Assembly: GCF_026016325.1 (NCBI RefSeq)
Contig: NZ_CP087203.1
Span: 4,712,001-4,776,000 of the forward strand
DNA: 64,000 nucleotides
Reading direction: 5' to 3'
Source: Pseudomonas sp. B21-056
GTDB taxonomy: Bacteria > Pseudomonadota > Gammaproteobacteria > Pseudomonadales > Pseudomonadaceae
The first letter of the stretch is position 1, and every line of letters begins with the position of its first letter. Below are positions 9,521 to 18,301 of the stretch, piece by piece. The notes beneath the pieces were generated by a model. It did not search any database, was not told where the DNA came from, and saw nothing but the letters and a program-made list of their open reading frames with translations. The translations under genes were made by a program, and so were the position numbers.

Positions 9521-10240
9521 TTCCGCCTCCAGCACATCCACCCCGACATGAATCGCATCGTGTCGCCAGAACTCCAGGTCGCAGTCGATCAGCCGTTGAT
9601 GCTGGTCATAATTGACCCGCGCAATCCGCAACCCCGGGCTACCCACCGAAACCTTCAGCGCCGCCGCGGCTTCCGGCTGTAAAGACGTGGGCACGATTTC
9701 GAATTTCACCCGGCCGTAGTGCAGGTCGTAATGACGGGCGTACAACTCGGTCATGGACTGGTTGAGGTCGAACTCGAGAATGTCGGGAAAGTACTGCGGG
9801 TTGAGGTAATGCTCAACATACAGCACCAGCCGCTCATCGATACGCCGCGCGCGACAGATCTGGATCACACTCGACAAGGCCGGCAATTGCAGCCAGGCAC
9901 ACACCGCCGCCGACGCCGGTTGCAGACGGGCCGAGATCACCTGGGTAGAAGGTACCCGCCCCTGAGCCGTCACCATGGCGTGGAAATGGCTGCGCTGCAT
10001 CAGGTTATAGGCCAGGCGTGGCGGCGAGACGAACCAACCCCGGCGCTCCTCGCGATAGATCTGCCCCTGGGCTTCGAGCTGCAACAACGCCTCGCGCACG
10101 GTAATGCGCGTGGTCCCGAACAACTCACTGAGCTTGCGCTCGGCCGGCAACTTGCTGCCGGGAGCCAGCAACCCGTGGTCAAGCTGCTCTTGCAGGACCT
10201 GCCCGATAGTTGTCACCGCTTTGGTTGTCTCAATGCGCAT
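9512..10240 (-). CDS. GntR-family regulator with UTRA domain (HutC/PhnF type)
   Basis: The 242-residue product has an N-terminal winged helix (PGSKLPAERKLSELFGTTRITVREALLQLEAQG, about residues 27-60) and a C-terminal UTRA effector-binding domain (about 90-240) with the conserved SSVIQICRARRID segment. The ATG at 10240 is preceded by AGGTAAC; a TTG one codon upstream is less likely. It is divergent from the ABC transporter operon starting at 10602, and the intergenic region holds CTAGACCA sites, so it most likely represses that operon and itself until it binds a phosphorylated or phosphonate ligand (inference). Confidence 0.85.
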   Translation of the reverse strand: MRIETTKAVTTIGQVLQEQLDHGLLAPGSKLPAERKLSELFGTTRITVREALLQLEAQGQIYREERRGWFVSPPRLAYNLMQRSHFHAMVTAQGRVPSTQVISARLQPASAAVCAWLQLPALSSVIQICRARRIDERLVLYVEHYLNPQYFPDILEFDLNQSMTELYARHYDLHYGRVKFEIVPTSLQPEAAAALKVSVGSPGLRIARVNYDQHQRLIDCDLEFWRHDAIHVGVDVLEAESE

Positions 10241-10253
10241 CAACGTTACCTAT

Positions 10254-10267
10254 CTGGACTAGACCAG
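10254..10267. promoter_or_regulatory. Putative GntR operator, site 1
   Basis: CTGGACTAGACCAG is a near-perfect palindrome 14 bases upstream of the GntR start. The core TGGACTAGACCA differs at one base from TGGTCTAGACCA and resembles the TGGTNTAGACCA operators reported for HutC/PhnF-type regulators. A half site, TGGTCTA, lies at 10424-10430. Confidence 0.5.
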
Positions 10268-10532
10268 CACTGTTTCGGGGCGGGATCGGTGAATGCATCG
10301 AGCCACTTTCATTCCTGCAAGCCTAGGCACTGCTCATGACTGGCAGATGACAGAACCGCCGAACGGTCGACCCGCAGACCTGCAAATTCGCGGCCAAGTC
10401 CTTGCATATCAGCCGGTTAACCATGGTCTACGCTTAGCTATCAGCCACTGCCCGCGAACCGAATCGGTGTAGGTGCATCCAGCGCCGACATCAAAATGTC
10501 ACAGGGCTCGCCTACATTGGCTCAGGTATTGC

Positions 10533-10544
10533 TGACCTAGACCA
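10533..10544. promoter_or_regulatory. Putative GntR operator, site 2
   Basis: TGACCTAGACCA shares the right half CTAGACCA with site 1 and lies 58 bases upstream of the binding-protein gene. A site near each divergent start is the expected layout for shared control. The rest of 10244-10601 shows no gene. Confidence 0.45.
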
Positions 10545-10601
10545 ACATAACCGCCAACACCACCGCAATCGCAGCGTTGAAAACGCCCATAGGAGCTTCG
10601 G

Positions 10602-11669
10602 ATGAAACAGCTTTTCCTGGCATCACTGTTAGGCTCGACCATCGCCATGTGCACCGCCGCCATGGCCGCTGATACCGATCTGAAAACGTTGGAAGCCGCT
10701 GCGAAAGCGGAAGGCGCCGTCAACAGCGTCGGCATGCCCGATGACTGGGCGAACTGGAAAGGTACCTGGGAAGACCTGGCCAAGGCCTACGGGTTGAAAC
10801 ACGTCGACACCGACATGAGCTCGGCCCAGGAAATCGCCAAGTTCGCCGCCGAGAAAGACAACGCCAGCGCTGACATCGGCGACGTCGGCGCCGCGTTCGG
10901 CCCGATTGCGGTCAAGCAGGGCGTGGTTCAACCGTACAAGCCAAGCACCTGGGACCAGGTTCCGGACTGGGCCAAGGACAAGGACGGCAACTGGGCCCTG
11001 GCCTACACCGGCACCATCGCGTTCATCGTCAACAAGAAGCTGCTGCACGGTTCCGAAGCGCCCACCAAATGGGCTGATCTCAAAACCGGCAAATACAAGG
11101 TTTCCATCGGTGACGTGAGCACCGCCGCCCAGGCTGCCAACGGCGTGCTGGCGGCAGCCCTGGCCAACGGTGGCAACGAGAAGAACCTGCAACCGGCCCT
11201 GTTGATGTTCGCCGAGATCGCCAAGCAAGGACGCCTGTCCATGGCCAACCCGACCATCGCCACCATGGAAAAGGGTGAAGTCGAAGTCGGCGTGGTCTGG
11301 GACTTCAACGGCCTGAGCTACAAGGCCAAGATGGCCAACCCGGATGATTACGTGGTGCTGATCCCGTCCGACGGCTCGGTCATCTCCGGCTACACCACCA
11401 TCATCAACAAATACGCCAAGCACCCGAACGCCGCCAAGCTGACCCGCGAGTACATCTTCAGCGACGCCGGCCAGATCAACCTGGCGAAAGGCAATGCCCG
11501 GCCGATCCGCGCCGAGCACCTGAAGCTGCCGGAAGAAGTCCAGGCCAAGCTGCTGCCGAACGAGCAGTACAAGCACGTGACGCCGATCAAGGACGCCGAT
11601 GCGTGGGAGAAGACTTCCAAGGCGCTGCCACAGAAGTGGCAGGAAGAAGTGATCATCAATATGCAGTAA
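10602..11669 (+). CDS. ABC transporter periplasmic substrate-binding protein
   Basis: The 355-residue protein has a signal peptide (MKQLFLASLLGSTIAMCTAAMA, cut near residue 22) and no lipobox. The body is a type II periplasmic binding fold of the family that includes polyamine, iron and 2-aminoethylphosphonate binders, seen in segments such as LAYTGTIAFIVNKKLL and GEVEVGVVWDFNGLSYKAK. It is the first gene of a run with a phosphodiesterase-like enzyme, two permeases, an ATPase and a HAD phosphatase. Together with the HutC/PhnF-type regulator this points to an organophosphate or phosphonate ligand, but the exact substrate cannot be read from the sequence. Confidence 0.85.
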   Translation: MKQLFLASLLGSTIAMCTAAMAADTDLKTLEAAAKAEGAVNSVGMPDDWANWKGTWEDLAKAYGLKHVDTDMSSAQEIAKFAAEKDNASADIGDVGAAFGPIAVKQGVVQPYKPSTWDQVPDWAKDKDGNWALAYTGTIAFIVNKKLLHGSEAPTKWADLKTGKYKVSIGDVSTAAQAANGVLAAALANGGNEKNLQPALLMFAEIAKQGRLSMANPTIATMEKGEVEVGVVWDFNGLSYKAKMANPDDYVVLIPSDGSVISGYTTIINKYAKHPNAAKLTREYIFSDAGQINLAKGNARPIRAEHLKLPEEVQAKLLPNEQYKHVTPIKDADAWEKTSKALPQKWQEEVIINMQ

Positions 11670-11709
11670 GGCGGTAGTTAGCCCGCTCGGATATCCAACG
11701 AAGATCCCT

Positions 11710-11800
11710 TGTGGGAGCGAGCCTGCTCGCGATAGCGGTCTACTTTTCAACATAGAAGTCGACTGACACTGCGCAATCGCGAGCAGGCTCGCTCCCACAG
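11710..11800. repeat. REP inverted pair inside the transporter operon
   Basis: An inverted pair of the GTGGGAGCGAGCCTGCTCGCGA family sits between the binding-protein gene and the next gene. In ABC operons such a position often stabilises the upstream transcript, letting the binding protein be made in excess (inference). Confidence 0.85.
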
Positions 11801-11852
11801 GGGGCTGCGGTGAGTCCGAGCTTTCTGGTTCCCATCCGGAGTCCCGGTCCCC

Positions 11853-12659
11853 ATGAAGCACAACGTCATCCTGGTAGTGCTCGACGGCCTCAACTACGAA
11901 GTCGCCCGGCATGCCATGGGGCATTTGCAGGCTTACGTCAGCGCAGGACGCGCGGCTCTCTACAAACTGGAATGTGAACTGCCGGCCCTGTCCCGCCCGC
12001 TCTATGAATGCATCCTCACCGGCGTCGTGCCCATCGACAGCGGCATCGTGCACAACAACGTCTCTCGCCTGTCGACCCAACGCAGCGTCTTCCACTACGC
12101 CACCGAAGCCGGCTTGAGCACCGCGGCCGCGGCTTATCATTGGGTCAGCGAGCTCTACAACGCCTCGCCGTTCGTGGCGGGTCGTGACCGGCATACCGAC
12201 AACCCCGACCTGCCGATCCAGTACGGGCATTTCTACTGGAATGACCACTACCCCGATTCCCACCTGTTCGCCGACGCCGAACACTTGCGCCAGCGCTACA
12301 ACCCGAATTTCCTGCTGGTGCACCCGATGAACATCGACGATGCCGGCCACAAGCACGGCCTCGACACCCCGCAATACCGCAACAGCGCCCGCTCGGCCGA
12401 CATCAACCTGGCGGCCTATCTGCAAGCCTGGCTCGACGGCGGTTACCAGGTGCTGGTGACCGCCGATCACGGCATGAACAACGACCGCTCTCACAACGGC
12501 CTGTTGGCCGAGGAACGGGAGGTGCCGCTGTTCGTGCTTGGGGACGGCTTCAGCCTCGACCCCGCCGCCGCGCCCCGGCAGACCGAGCTGTGCGGCACCC
12601 TTTGCCAGTTGCTCGGCGTTGCTCACGACAAACCCTATTGCCAGGAGTTGCTCAAGTGA
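11853..12659 (+). CDS. Alkaline phosphatase superfamily enzyme (nucleotide pyrophosphatase/phosphodiesterase-like)
   Basis: The 268-residue protein follows the metal-ligand pattern of type I phosphodiesterases and phosphonoacetate hydrolases: Asp11 in VVLDGLNYE, a likely nucleophile Ser47 in PALSRPLYE (Thr in many relatives), Asp/His in IDDAGHKHG and Asp-His in TADHGMNND, with a further His in RSHNG. No signal peptide is visible, so it should act in the cytoplasm on the imported compound. It lies inside the ABC operon; its stop overlaps the GTG start of the first permease. The likely reaction is hydrolysis of a phosphodiester or phosphonate; substrate unknown. Confidence 0.75.
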   Translation: MKHNVILVVLDGLNYEVARHAMGHLQAYVSAGRAALYKLECELPALSRPLYECILTGVVPIDSGIVHNNVSRLSTQRSVFHYATEAGLSTAAAAYHWVSELYNASPFVAGRDRHTDNPDLPIQYGHFYWNDHYPDSHLFADAEHLRQRYNPNFLLVHPMNIDDAGHKHGLDTPQYRNSARSADINLAAYLQAWLDGGYQVLVTADHGMNNDRSHNGLLAEEREVPLFVLGDGFSLDPAAAPRQTELCGTLCQLLGVAHDKPYCQELLK

Positions 12660-13501
12660 ATGCCATGACGCGCGGCAAATGGCTGGCAGCGTTGTGCCTG
12701 GTGCCCTTCGCGATTTTCTTCATCGTGTTCCAGATCGCCCCGCTGCTCTGGGTGCTGGTCAATAGCCTGGAATCGGAAGAGTTCGGCTGGGGCCTGGCCA
12801 ATTTCAGCAAGATCTTCAGTTCGAAGTTCTACCTGCAAGCGATCCAGCACAGCCTGGAAATCAGCTTCTGGTCCAGCGTGTTCGGGATCATCATCGCGGT
12901 GCTCGGCAGCTATTCACTGCGTCGGGTCGATTCGAAACTGCGCAACTTCGTCAACGCTTTCGCCAACATGACCAGCAACTTCGCCGGCGTGCCCCTGGCC
13001 TTTGCCTTCATCATTCTGCTGGGGTTCAACGGCAGCATCACCCTCATGCTCAAGCAGGCGGGGATCATCGAGGACTTCAACCTGTACTCGAAAACCGGGT
13101 TGATCATCCTCTACACCTACTTCCAGATTCCCCTCGGCGTGCTGCTGCTCTATCCAGCCTTCGATGCACTGCGCGAAGACTGGCGCGAGTCCGCCGCCCT
13201 GCTGGGCGCCAGTGGCTGGCAGTTCTGGCGACACATCGGGCTGCCGGTGCTGACCCCGGCGCTGCTGGGTACCTTCGTGATCCTGCTGGCCAACGCCCTC
13301 GGCGCCTATGCCACGGTCTATGCCCTGACCACCGGCAACTTCAACGTGCTGCCGATTCGTATCGCCGCCATGGTCTCCGGCGACATCTCCCTCGACCCGA
13401 ACATGGCCAGCGCCCTGGCCGTGGTGCTGGTGGCGTTGATGACCCTGGTGACCGTCGTCCATCAGTTGCTGCTCAAGAGGAGCTACCATGTCTCGCGCTG
13501 A
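12656..13501 (+). CDS. ABC transporter permease 1
   Basis: This is a 281-residue inner membrane permease with about six helices and the EAA-type loop (DALREDWRESAALLGASGWQFWRHIGLPVL). The GTG at 12656 is preferred because AGGAG at 12643-12647 is eight bases upstream and the codon overlaps the previous stop; the ATG at 12665 lies farther from the site. The protein pairs with the next permease to form the channel. Confidence 0.88.
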   Translation: MNAMTRGKWLAALCLVPFAIFFIVFQIAPLLWVLVNSLESEEFGWGLANFSKIFSSKFYLQAIQHSLEISFWSSVFGIIIAVLGSYSLRRVDSKLRNFVNAFANMTSNFAGVPLAFAFIILLGFNGSITLMLKQAGIIEDFNLYSKTGLIILYTYFQIPLGVLLLYPAFDALREDWRESAALLGASGWQFWRHIGLPVLTPALLGTFVILLANALGAYATVYALTTGNFNVLPIRIAAMVSGDISLDPNMASALAVVLVALMTLVTVVHQLLLKRSYHVSR

Positions 13502-14288
13502 ATCGAGCCCTGTCGGCCTCTATCATCGGGCGGTGGTGTACCTGCTGTTCGCCATCCTGCTGCTACCCCTGGCCGGCACGCTGATCTATTCCATCGCCAG
13601 CAGTTGGTCAGCCACCGTGCTGCCTTCAGGCTTCACCTTCAAATGGTATGTGCAGTTGTGGAGCGACCCGCGCTTTCTCAGCGCCTTCGGCCAGTCGCTG
13701 ATCGTCTGCGTCGGCGCACTGGTGCTCTCGGTGGTGCTGATCCTACCACTGTTGTTCGTGGTGCATTACCACTTCCCGAAACTCGACGCACTGATGAACA
13801 TCCTCATCCTGCTGCCCTTTGCGGTGCCGCCGGTGGTGTCGTCGGTAGGGCTGTTGCAACTCTATGGCTCCGGGCCGCTGGCAATGGTGGGGACGCCGTG
13901 GATCCTGATCGGCTGCTACTTCACCGTCGCCCTGCCGTTCATGTACCGCGCCATCACCAACAACCTGCAAGCCATCAACCTGCGGGACTTGATGGACGCC
14001 GCCCAACTGCTCGGCGCCAGCACCTTCCAGGCGGCCTTACTGGTGGTGCTGCCGAACCTGCGCAAGGGTTTGATGGTGGCGCTGTTGCTGTCGTTCTCGT
14101 TCCTCTTCGGTGAATTCGTGTTCGCCAACATCCTGGTGGGCACCCGCTATGAAACCCTGCAGGTCTACCTGAACAACATGCGCAACAGCAGCGGCCACTT
14201 CACCAGTGCCCTGGTGATTTCCTACTTCTTCTTCGTACTGGTCCTGACCTGGGCGGCGAACATTCTGAACAAGGACAAAAGCCAATGA
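13488..14288 (+). CDS. ABC transporter permease 2
   Basis: This is a 266-residue inner membrane permease with six predicted helices and the loop NLRDLMDAAQLLGASTFQAALLVVLP, which docks on the ATPase. Its start overlaps the end of permease 1 by 14 bases, with AGAGGAGC in front of the ATG, and its stop overlaps the ATPase start (ATGA), so the three are translated as a coupled unit. Confidence 0.88.
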   Translation: MSRAESSPVGLYHRAVVYLLFAILLLPLAGTLIYSIASSWSATVLPSGFTFKWYVQLWSDPRFLSAFGQSLIVCVGALVLSVVLILPLLFVVHYHFPKLDALMNILILLPFAVPPVVSSVGLLQLYGSGPLAMVGTPWILIGCYFTVALPFMYRAITNNLQAINLRDLMDAAQLLGASTFQAALLVVLPNLRKGLMVALLLSFSFLFGEFVFANILVGTRYETLQVYLNNMRNSSGHFTSALVISYFFFVLVLTWAANILNKDKSQ

Positions 14289-15274
14289 GCTACGTCAGCG
14301 TCCAACACCTGCAAAAAGGCTACGCGGGCACGCCGGTGTTCAGCGACATCAATTGCGAAATCGGCAAGGGTGAATTCGTCACCCTCCTCGGCCCTTCCGG
14401 CTGCGGCAAGTCCACGCTGTTGCGCTGCATCGCCGGACTGACGGCGGTGGATGCCGGCAAGATCCTGCTGGATGGCCAGGACATCGTCCCGCTGAGCCCG
14501 CAGAAGCGCGGCATCGGCATGGTGTTCCAGAGCTACGCGCTGTTCCCCAACATGACCGTGGAACAGAACGTCGCCTTCGGCCTGCGCATGCAGAAGATCC
14601 AGTCCGACGACAGCCGTCAGCGCGTGCAGGAGATCCTGCGCCTGGTGGAGCTGCATGATTTCGCCAGCCGCTATCCCCATCAACTCTCCGGCGGCCAGTG
14701 CCAGCGTGTCGCCCTCGCCCGCTCCCTGGTGACCCGGCCGCGCCTTTTACTGCTGGACGAACCGCTGTCGGCCCTGGATGCGCGAATTCGCAAACACCTG
14801 CGCGAACAGATCCGACAGATCCAGCGCGAACTGGGCCTGACGACGATTTTCGTCACACACGATCAGGAAGAAGCCCTGACCATGTCTGACCGGATTTTCC
14901 TGATGAACCAGGGAAAGATCGTACAGAGCGGCGATGCCGAAACCCTTTACACTGCGCCCGTCGATGTTTTTGCAGCGGGCTTCATCGGCAACTACAACCT
15001 GCTGGACGCCGACAGTGCCACCCGGCTGTTGCAACGGCCGGTGAACAGTCGCATCGCCATCCGCCCGGAAGCCATCGAGCTGAGTCGCAACGGCGAACCG
15101 GATGCGCTGATCCGCAGCCACAGCCTGCTGGGCAACGTGATCCGCTACCGGGTCGAGGCCCGTGGCGTGGAGCTGGTGGTGGACGTGCTCAACCGTTCGG
15201 CCGCCGACCTGCATCCCGATGGTGCTCGCCTGGCACTTTCCATCGATCCGTCGGCCCTGTGTGAGGTAGCCTGA
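14285..15274 (+). CDS. ABC transporter ATP-binding protein
   Basis: The 329-residue product has Walker A GPSGCGKS (residues 36-43), a Q-loop in VFQSYALFPNMT, the signature LSGGQCQR, Walker B LLLLDEPLSALD and the switch His in FVTHDQEEALT. The C-terminal 90 residues look like a TOBE-type domain, as in polyamine, iron and phosphonate importers. It powers import through the two permeases just upstream. The start overlaps the previous stop by four bases. Confidence 0.92.
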   Translation: MSYVSVQHLQKGYAGTPVFSDINCEIGKGEFVTLLGPSGCGKSTLLRCIAGLTAVDAGKILLDGQDIVPLSPQKRGIGMVFQSYALFPNMTVEQNVAFGLRMQKIQSDDSRQRVQEILRLVELHDFASRYPHQLSGGQCQRVALARSLVTRPRLLLLDEPLSALDARIRKHLREQIRQIQRELGLTTIFVTHDQEEALTMSDRIFLMNQGKIVQSGDAETLYTAPVDVFAAGFIGNYNLLDADSATRLLQRPVNSRIAIRPEAIELSRNGEPDALIRSHSLLGNVIRYRVEARGVELVVDVLNRSAADLHPDGARLALSIDPSALCEVA

Positions 15275-15320
15275 TGGCTGTGTTGATTCTGAAGCTGATC
15301 TTGAAAAGGGAAACGCGCTG

Positions 15321-15974
15321 ATGGCCCTGGCAATTTTTGATCTGGACGAAACCCTGATCCACGGCGATTGCGCCACCCTCTGGAGCGAACAGATGGGGCG
15401 CCTGGGCTGGGTCGATCCCGAGTCGTTCATGCGTCGCAACAACGAGCTGATGGATGCCTACAGCCACGGCAAGCTGCGCATGGAAGAGTACATGGATTTC
15501 AGCCTGGAACCGATGATCGGCCGCACGCCGGAAGAAGTCGAACATCTGGTAGCGCCCTGGGTGGAAGACTTCATCGAACCGATCATCTTCAGCGACGCCA
15601 CCCGGACCATCGCCGAACACCGCAAGGCCGGCGATCGGATCCTGGTGATCTCGGCCTCGGGCACGCACCTGGTGGGGCCGATTGCGGAGCGCCTGGGCAT
15701 CGATGAAATCCTGGCGATCGAGCTTGAAGTCACCCACGGGGTCTATAGCGGCAAGACCGTGGGCACCCTGACCTACCGCGAAGGCAAGATCGCCCGGTTG
15801 CTGGACTGGCTGGACGCCGAGGAAGAAAACCTGGAAGGGGCGAGTTTCTACTCCGATTCCCGTAATGACCTGCCGTTGTTGCAACGGGTGGACTACCCCC
15901 ACGTGGTGAACCCGGATCCGGTGTTGAAGGCCCATGCCGAACTGGCGGGGTGGCCGGTTCATAACTGGAAATAA
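15321..15974 (+). CDS. HAD-superfamily (subfamily IB) phosphatase
   Basis: The 217-residue protein opens with the HAD motif I FDLDETL (Asp7 nucleophile, Asp9 acid/base), followed by motif II (ILVISAS) and motif IV SDSRNDLPLL. The cap arrangement is like phosphoserine phosphatases (SerB-like, IB hydrolases). It sits 46 bases after the ATPase gene and closes the operon. A phosphatase that releases phosphate from the product of the imported compound would fit, but the substrate is unknown. Confidence 0.8.
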   Translation: MALAIFDLDETLIHGDCATLWSEQMGRLGWVDPESFMRRNNELMDAYSHGKLRMEEYMDFSLEPMIGRTPEEVEHLVAPWVEDFIEPIIFSDATRTIAEHRKAGDRILVISASGTHLVGPIAERLGIDEILAIELEVTHGVYSGKTVGTLTYREGKIARLLDWLDAEEENLEGASFYSDSRNDLPLLQRVDYPHVVNPDPVLKAHAELAGWPVHNWK

Positions 15975-16024
15975 GCCGGCGCTCACCAGGGGAAGCCCAG
16001 AGCAGCGGCCTTCCTGGCATCTGC

Positions 16025-17521
16025 TCAATAAGGCACGACATACAGCGCACCGGTCACGCTGCTTTCGCCAGGTAATGCACAGGCGAGCGCCTGGGTATTT
16101 TCGGCATGGTAGTAGGTGTAGTAACCCGCCGGACAAGGACCGCCATGCTCACCGAGCCAATATCTGCCGCGAGGCAGCGGGAAAGGCCGGGCATACAGGC
16201 TCTCCAGCGTCTGGAGCTGCCCACTGCTGTTGATCAGGTATCCGCCGACGGTTCTCAGCCATTGATGAAAAGCCGCCAGATTCGTGAAGGTGCCGGGCAC
16301 CACGATCCCCAGCAACCAGGTGTTACTGACCTGAACCGTATATGTTGCCGACTGCACCGGGGTGCTCGAATCGGATACGGTAATCACTGCACTACCACGT
16401 CTGATCCCTGTCACCTGGCCGATGGCCGTGACCGTCGCCACCTGGGTATTGCTGGATGTGTACCGGTACGGTGGGGTTCCACCCGCCGCCCTGCGCGTCA
16501 CTGTGTTGCCGGGAGCATCAGCTCCGGTCGCGGGCCAGGAAGCAAAGATCCTGAAGCCATCCACTGCCAACGGCGTTCGGTCGATGGACAGCGGTCCGCC
16601 GGGAAAAAATGCCTGGTCACCACTGCGATAGGCGAATGTCGCGTCGCCCGTTGTTGTGATGATGGGTAACGTCAAGACAATAATCGGCAGCCATCGGTTG
16701 GTTTCAGCGTAGAAATCACGCTGATATTGCTGTGCACCGGGCAACCCTCCCGGGGTGTAGAAAAGCGCTTCGATAGGCAAGTCACGGCCTGCATTCTGTG
16801 GCCAGGTGGCCACGCGTACTTCGTTCTGGATCGGACCTAGGACCGGATCGCTATTGCCCAGCGTTCGCGCCTCAAGACTGGCGTAGAACGCATTCACCGC
16901 AGCTGTACCGAGTGCAGCACGCACATTGAAACCGCACTGGTGAGGTGGCCGTTGCGCCGACGCAACGGATTGAAAGTGCGTCAGCCATTGGGTGGCGCTG
17001 ATGATCCCCTGGGATTGGCATTCCCGGCTGATACCCAGATACGTGTGGTGCTGTCCGCACCCCTTATCGTCCCTATCGAATGTCCAACTGTCCACGGGAA
17101 ATGAACACAGGATCTCTGGCTGAACCGCTGCCTGTCCGGAATCATGATAAGCGCGAAAGATGAAACCATTGTCGTAGCCATAGAGCAGCTTGGTGTATTT
17201 CGAATCCTCCCTCAGGTACGAGAAGGACACGCCACCGCTTGTCACAGAAAAAGGGCTGGGGTTCCAAAAATAGTACGACGTGGATGGCTTTGTACCTCTG
17301 AATAAAACCCCCGAACACAGGTATGCCGGCGAGTTGGGACCGCAATCGAATACTTTTTTATGATAACGAACGGTCAGATTGATCGCTGTCTGCCTGCCTA
17401 TTTCATCAGCATTATTCGTATGCAGCTGCTGTAGATGTTCGGAAGTCGCGCTGCATCCCAACAACAGCGCAATGCCAAGGGCAATAGGGAGTATTTTCTT
17501 TACTGTCGTTGAGGCCAACAT
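16025..17521 (-). CDS. Secreted or lipid-anchored protein with Ig-like domain, halovibrin-like N-terminal region
   Basis: The 498-residue protein starts with a lipoprotein-type signal (IALLLGC, Cys23). Residues about 45-310 are Cys-rich with segments such as DCGPNSPAYLCSGVLFRG and GFIFRAYHD; this resembles, from memory, Pseudomonas proteins annotated as halovibrins, whose Vibrio namesakes are secreted NAD-glycohydrolases. Residues about 330-410 look like a bacterial Ig-like (BIG2) domain (ATVTAIGQVTGIRRGSAVITVSD). The C-terminal part holds GGPCPAGYYTYYHAE. An ACTGTCAGGAATGACAGT palindrome lies 62 bases upstream of the start. Enzyme activity is not shown; I cannot identify catalytic residues with confidence. 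Confidence 0.6.
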   Translation of the reverse strand: MLASTTVKKILPIALGIALLLGCSATSEHLQQLHTNNADEIGRQTAINLTVRYHKKVFDCGPNSPAYLCSGVLFRGTKPSTSYYFWNPSPFSVTSGGVSFSYLREDSKYTKLLYGYDNGFIFRAYHDSGQAAVQPEILCSFPVDSWTFDRDDKGCGQHHTYLGISRECQSQGIISATQWLTHFQSVASAQRPPHQCGFNVRAALGTAAVNAFYASLEARTLGNSDPVLGPIQNEVRVATWPQNAGRDLPIEALFYTPGGLPGAQQYQRDFYAETNRWLPIIVLTLPIITTTGDATFAYRSGDQAFFPGGPLSIDRTPLAVDGFRIFASWPATGADAPGNTVTRRAAGGTPPYRYTSSNTQVATVTAIGQVTGIRRGSAVITVSDSSTPVQSATYTVQVSNTWLLGIVVPGTFTNLAAFHQWLRTVGGYLINSSGQLQTLESLYARPFPLPRGRYWLGEHGGPCPAGYYTYYHAENTQALACALPGESSVTGALYVVPY

Positions 17522-17582
17522 GGCTGGACTCCGCTCAGGCGATACTGGGGTCGATTAGACGCGTGAACGCCAGGGGCTGCCT

Positions 17583-17600
17583 ACTGTCAGGAATGACAGT
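17583..17600. promoter_or_regulatory. Lux-box-like palindrome, copy 1
   Basis: ACTGTCAGGAATGACAGT has perfect seven-base arms around GGAA and lies about 70 bases upstream of the Ig-like protein gene. The 16-base core CTGTCAGGAATGACAG fits the CT-N12-AG layout of LuxR-type boxes. The same 18-mer recurs at 18796-18813, where the 25 bases to its right are also largely shared. Confidence 0.5.
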
Positions 17601-17695
17601 TCGAACAATTACCAGATCAATGAAACGGATACAGGCCGGCTAGCGGGCTTGATGTCATTGAGGGGCAGTGCCCAGTCCATTCAATAGGGGCTGGG

Positions 17696-18292
17696 CTAGA
17701 AACCGCAATACACCTGCATCGCGTTCATGGCCGTGTCGTCACCGTTGCCCTGGTCAGGTTCCACCCGGGTCCGGAACCCCCTCACTTTCTGGTACCCGGT
17801 ACCGTTTACACATAGGTAAAACCCGGTCCATTCGCCCCACGCTGCTGGCGGATCACCTGTGAGGATTTCCGACCCACAATGCATCTTGATATTGCCGGCG
17901 GCGGTATCGTCCTTCGACCCCTTGTCCTTGCCCTGAAACCGCTCCACCTGAATGGAAAACCCGATAACGGGCGTCTCGCGGCAGACATGATCGCTGCCCC
18001 AGGATCCCCACTTCCCTTCAAGACTGCGAATGTAAGTGGGTGCGCCCGAGGCTCCGCTCTTGCAGATGAGCTGCACCGCATTCAGGGCCGTGTCGTCACC
18101 GTTGCCCTGGTAGGGCTCACCTTTGACACGAAATCCCCAGACATACTGCCCCGCCGGACAATACGCAGGCGGTCCCCACTCCCCCCAGGCGCCTTGTTCC
18201 GAAGTGTCCGATGGCACTTGTGCCCAAGTCGACACCAAGCTGCCAAGGGAGAGCGCGAACACCAATGTCCGTAGTACGGCGTGACCAGACAT
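17696..18292 (-). CDS. Secreted VMO-I (vitelline membrane outer layer I)-type beta-prism protein
   Basis: The 198-residue protein has a signal peptide (LVFALSLGSLVSTWA). Its mature part is three similar repeats of the VMO-I type: GAWGEWGPPAYCP...GFRVKGEPYQGNGDDTALNAVQLIC, then GKWGSWGSDHVC...GFSIQVERFQGK..DDTAAGNIKMHC, then AAWGEWTGFYLC...GFRTRVEPDQGNGDDTAMNAMQVYC. Each has GxWG near its start, a GF-x3-V/K-E turn and a DDTA block before a Cys. VMO-I folds as a threefold beta-prism; eukaryotic members may bind carbohydrate. It lies between the two other genes of a same-strand exported-protein cluster. Role unknown. Confidence 0.75.
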   Translation of the reverse strand: MSGHAVLRTLVFALSLGSLVSTWAQVPSDTSEQGAWGEWGPPAYCPAGQYVWGFRVKGEPYQGNGDDTALNAVQLICKSGASGAPTYIRSLEGKWGSWGSDHVCRETPVIGFSIQVERFQGKDKGSKDDTAAGNIKMHCGSEILTGDPPAAWGEWTGFYLCVNGTGYQKVRGFRTRVEPDQGNGDDTAMNAMQVYCGF

Positions 18293-18301
18293 AACCTCTC
18301 G

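Noticed and set aside
10629..12626. 665-codon minus-strand frame
   Set aside because: It is antisense to the binding-protein and phosphodiesterase-like genes, which have clear domain support.
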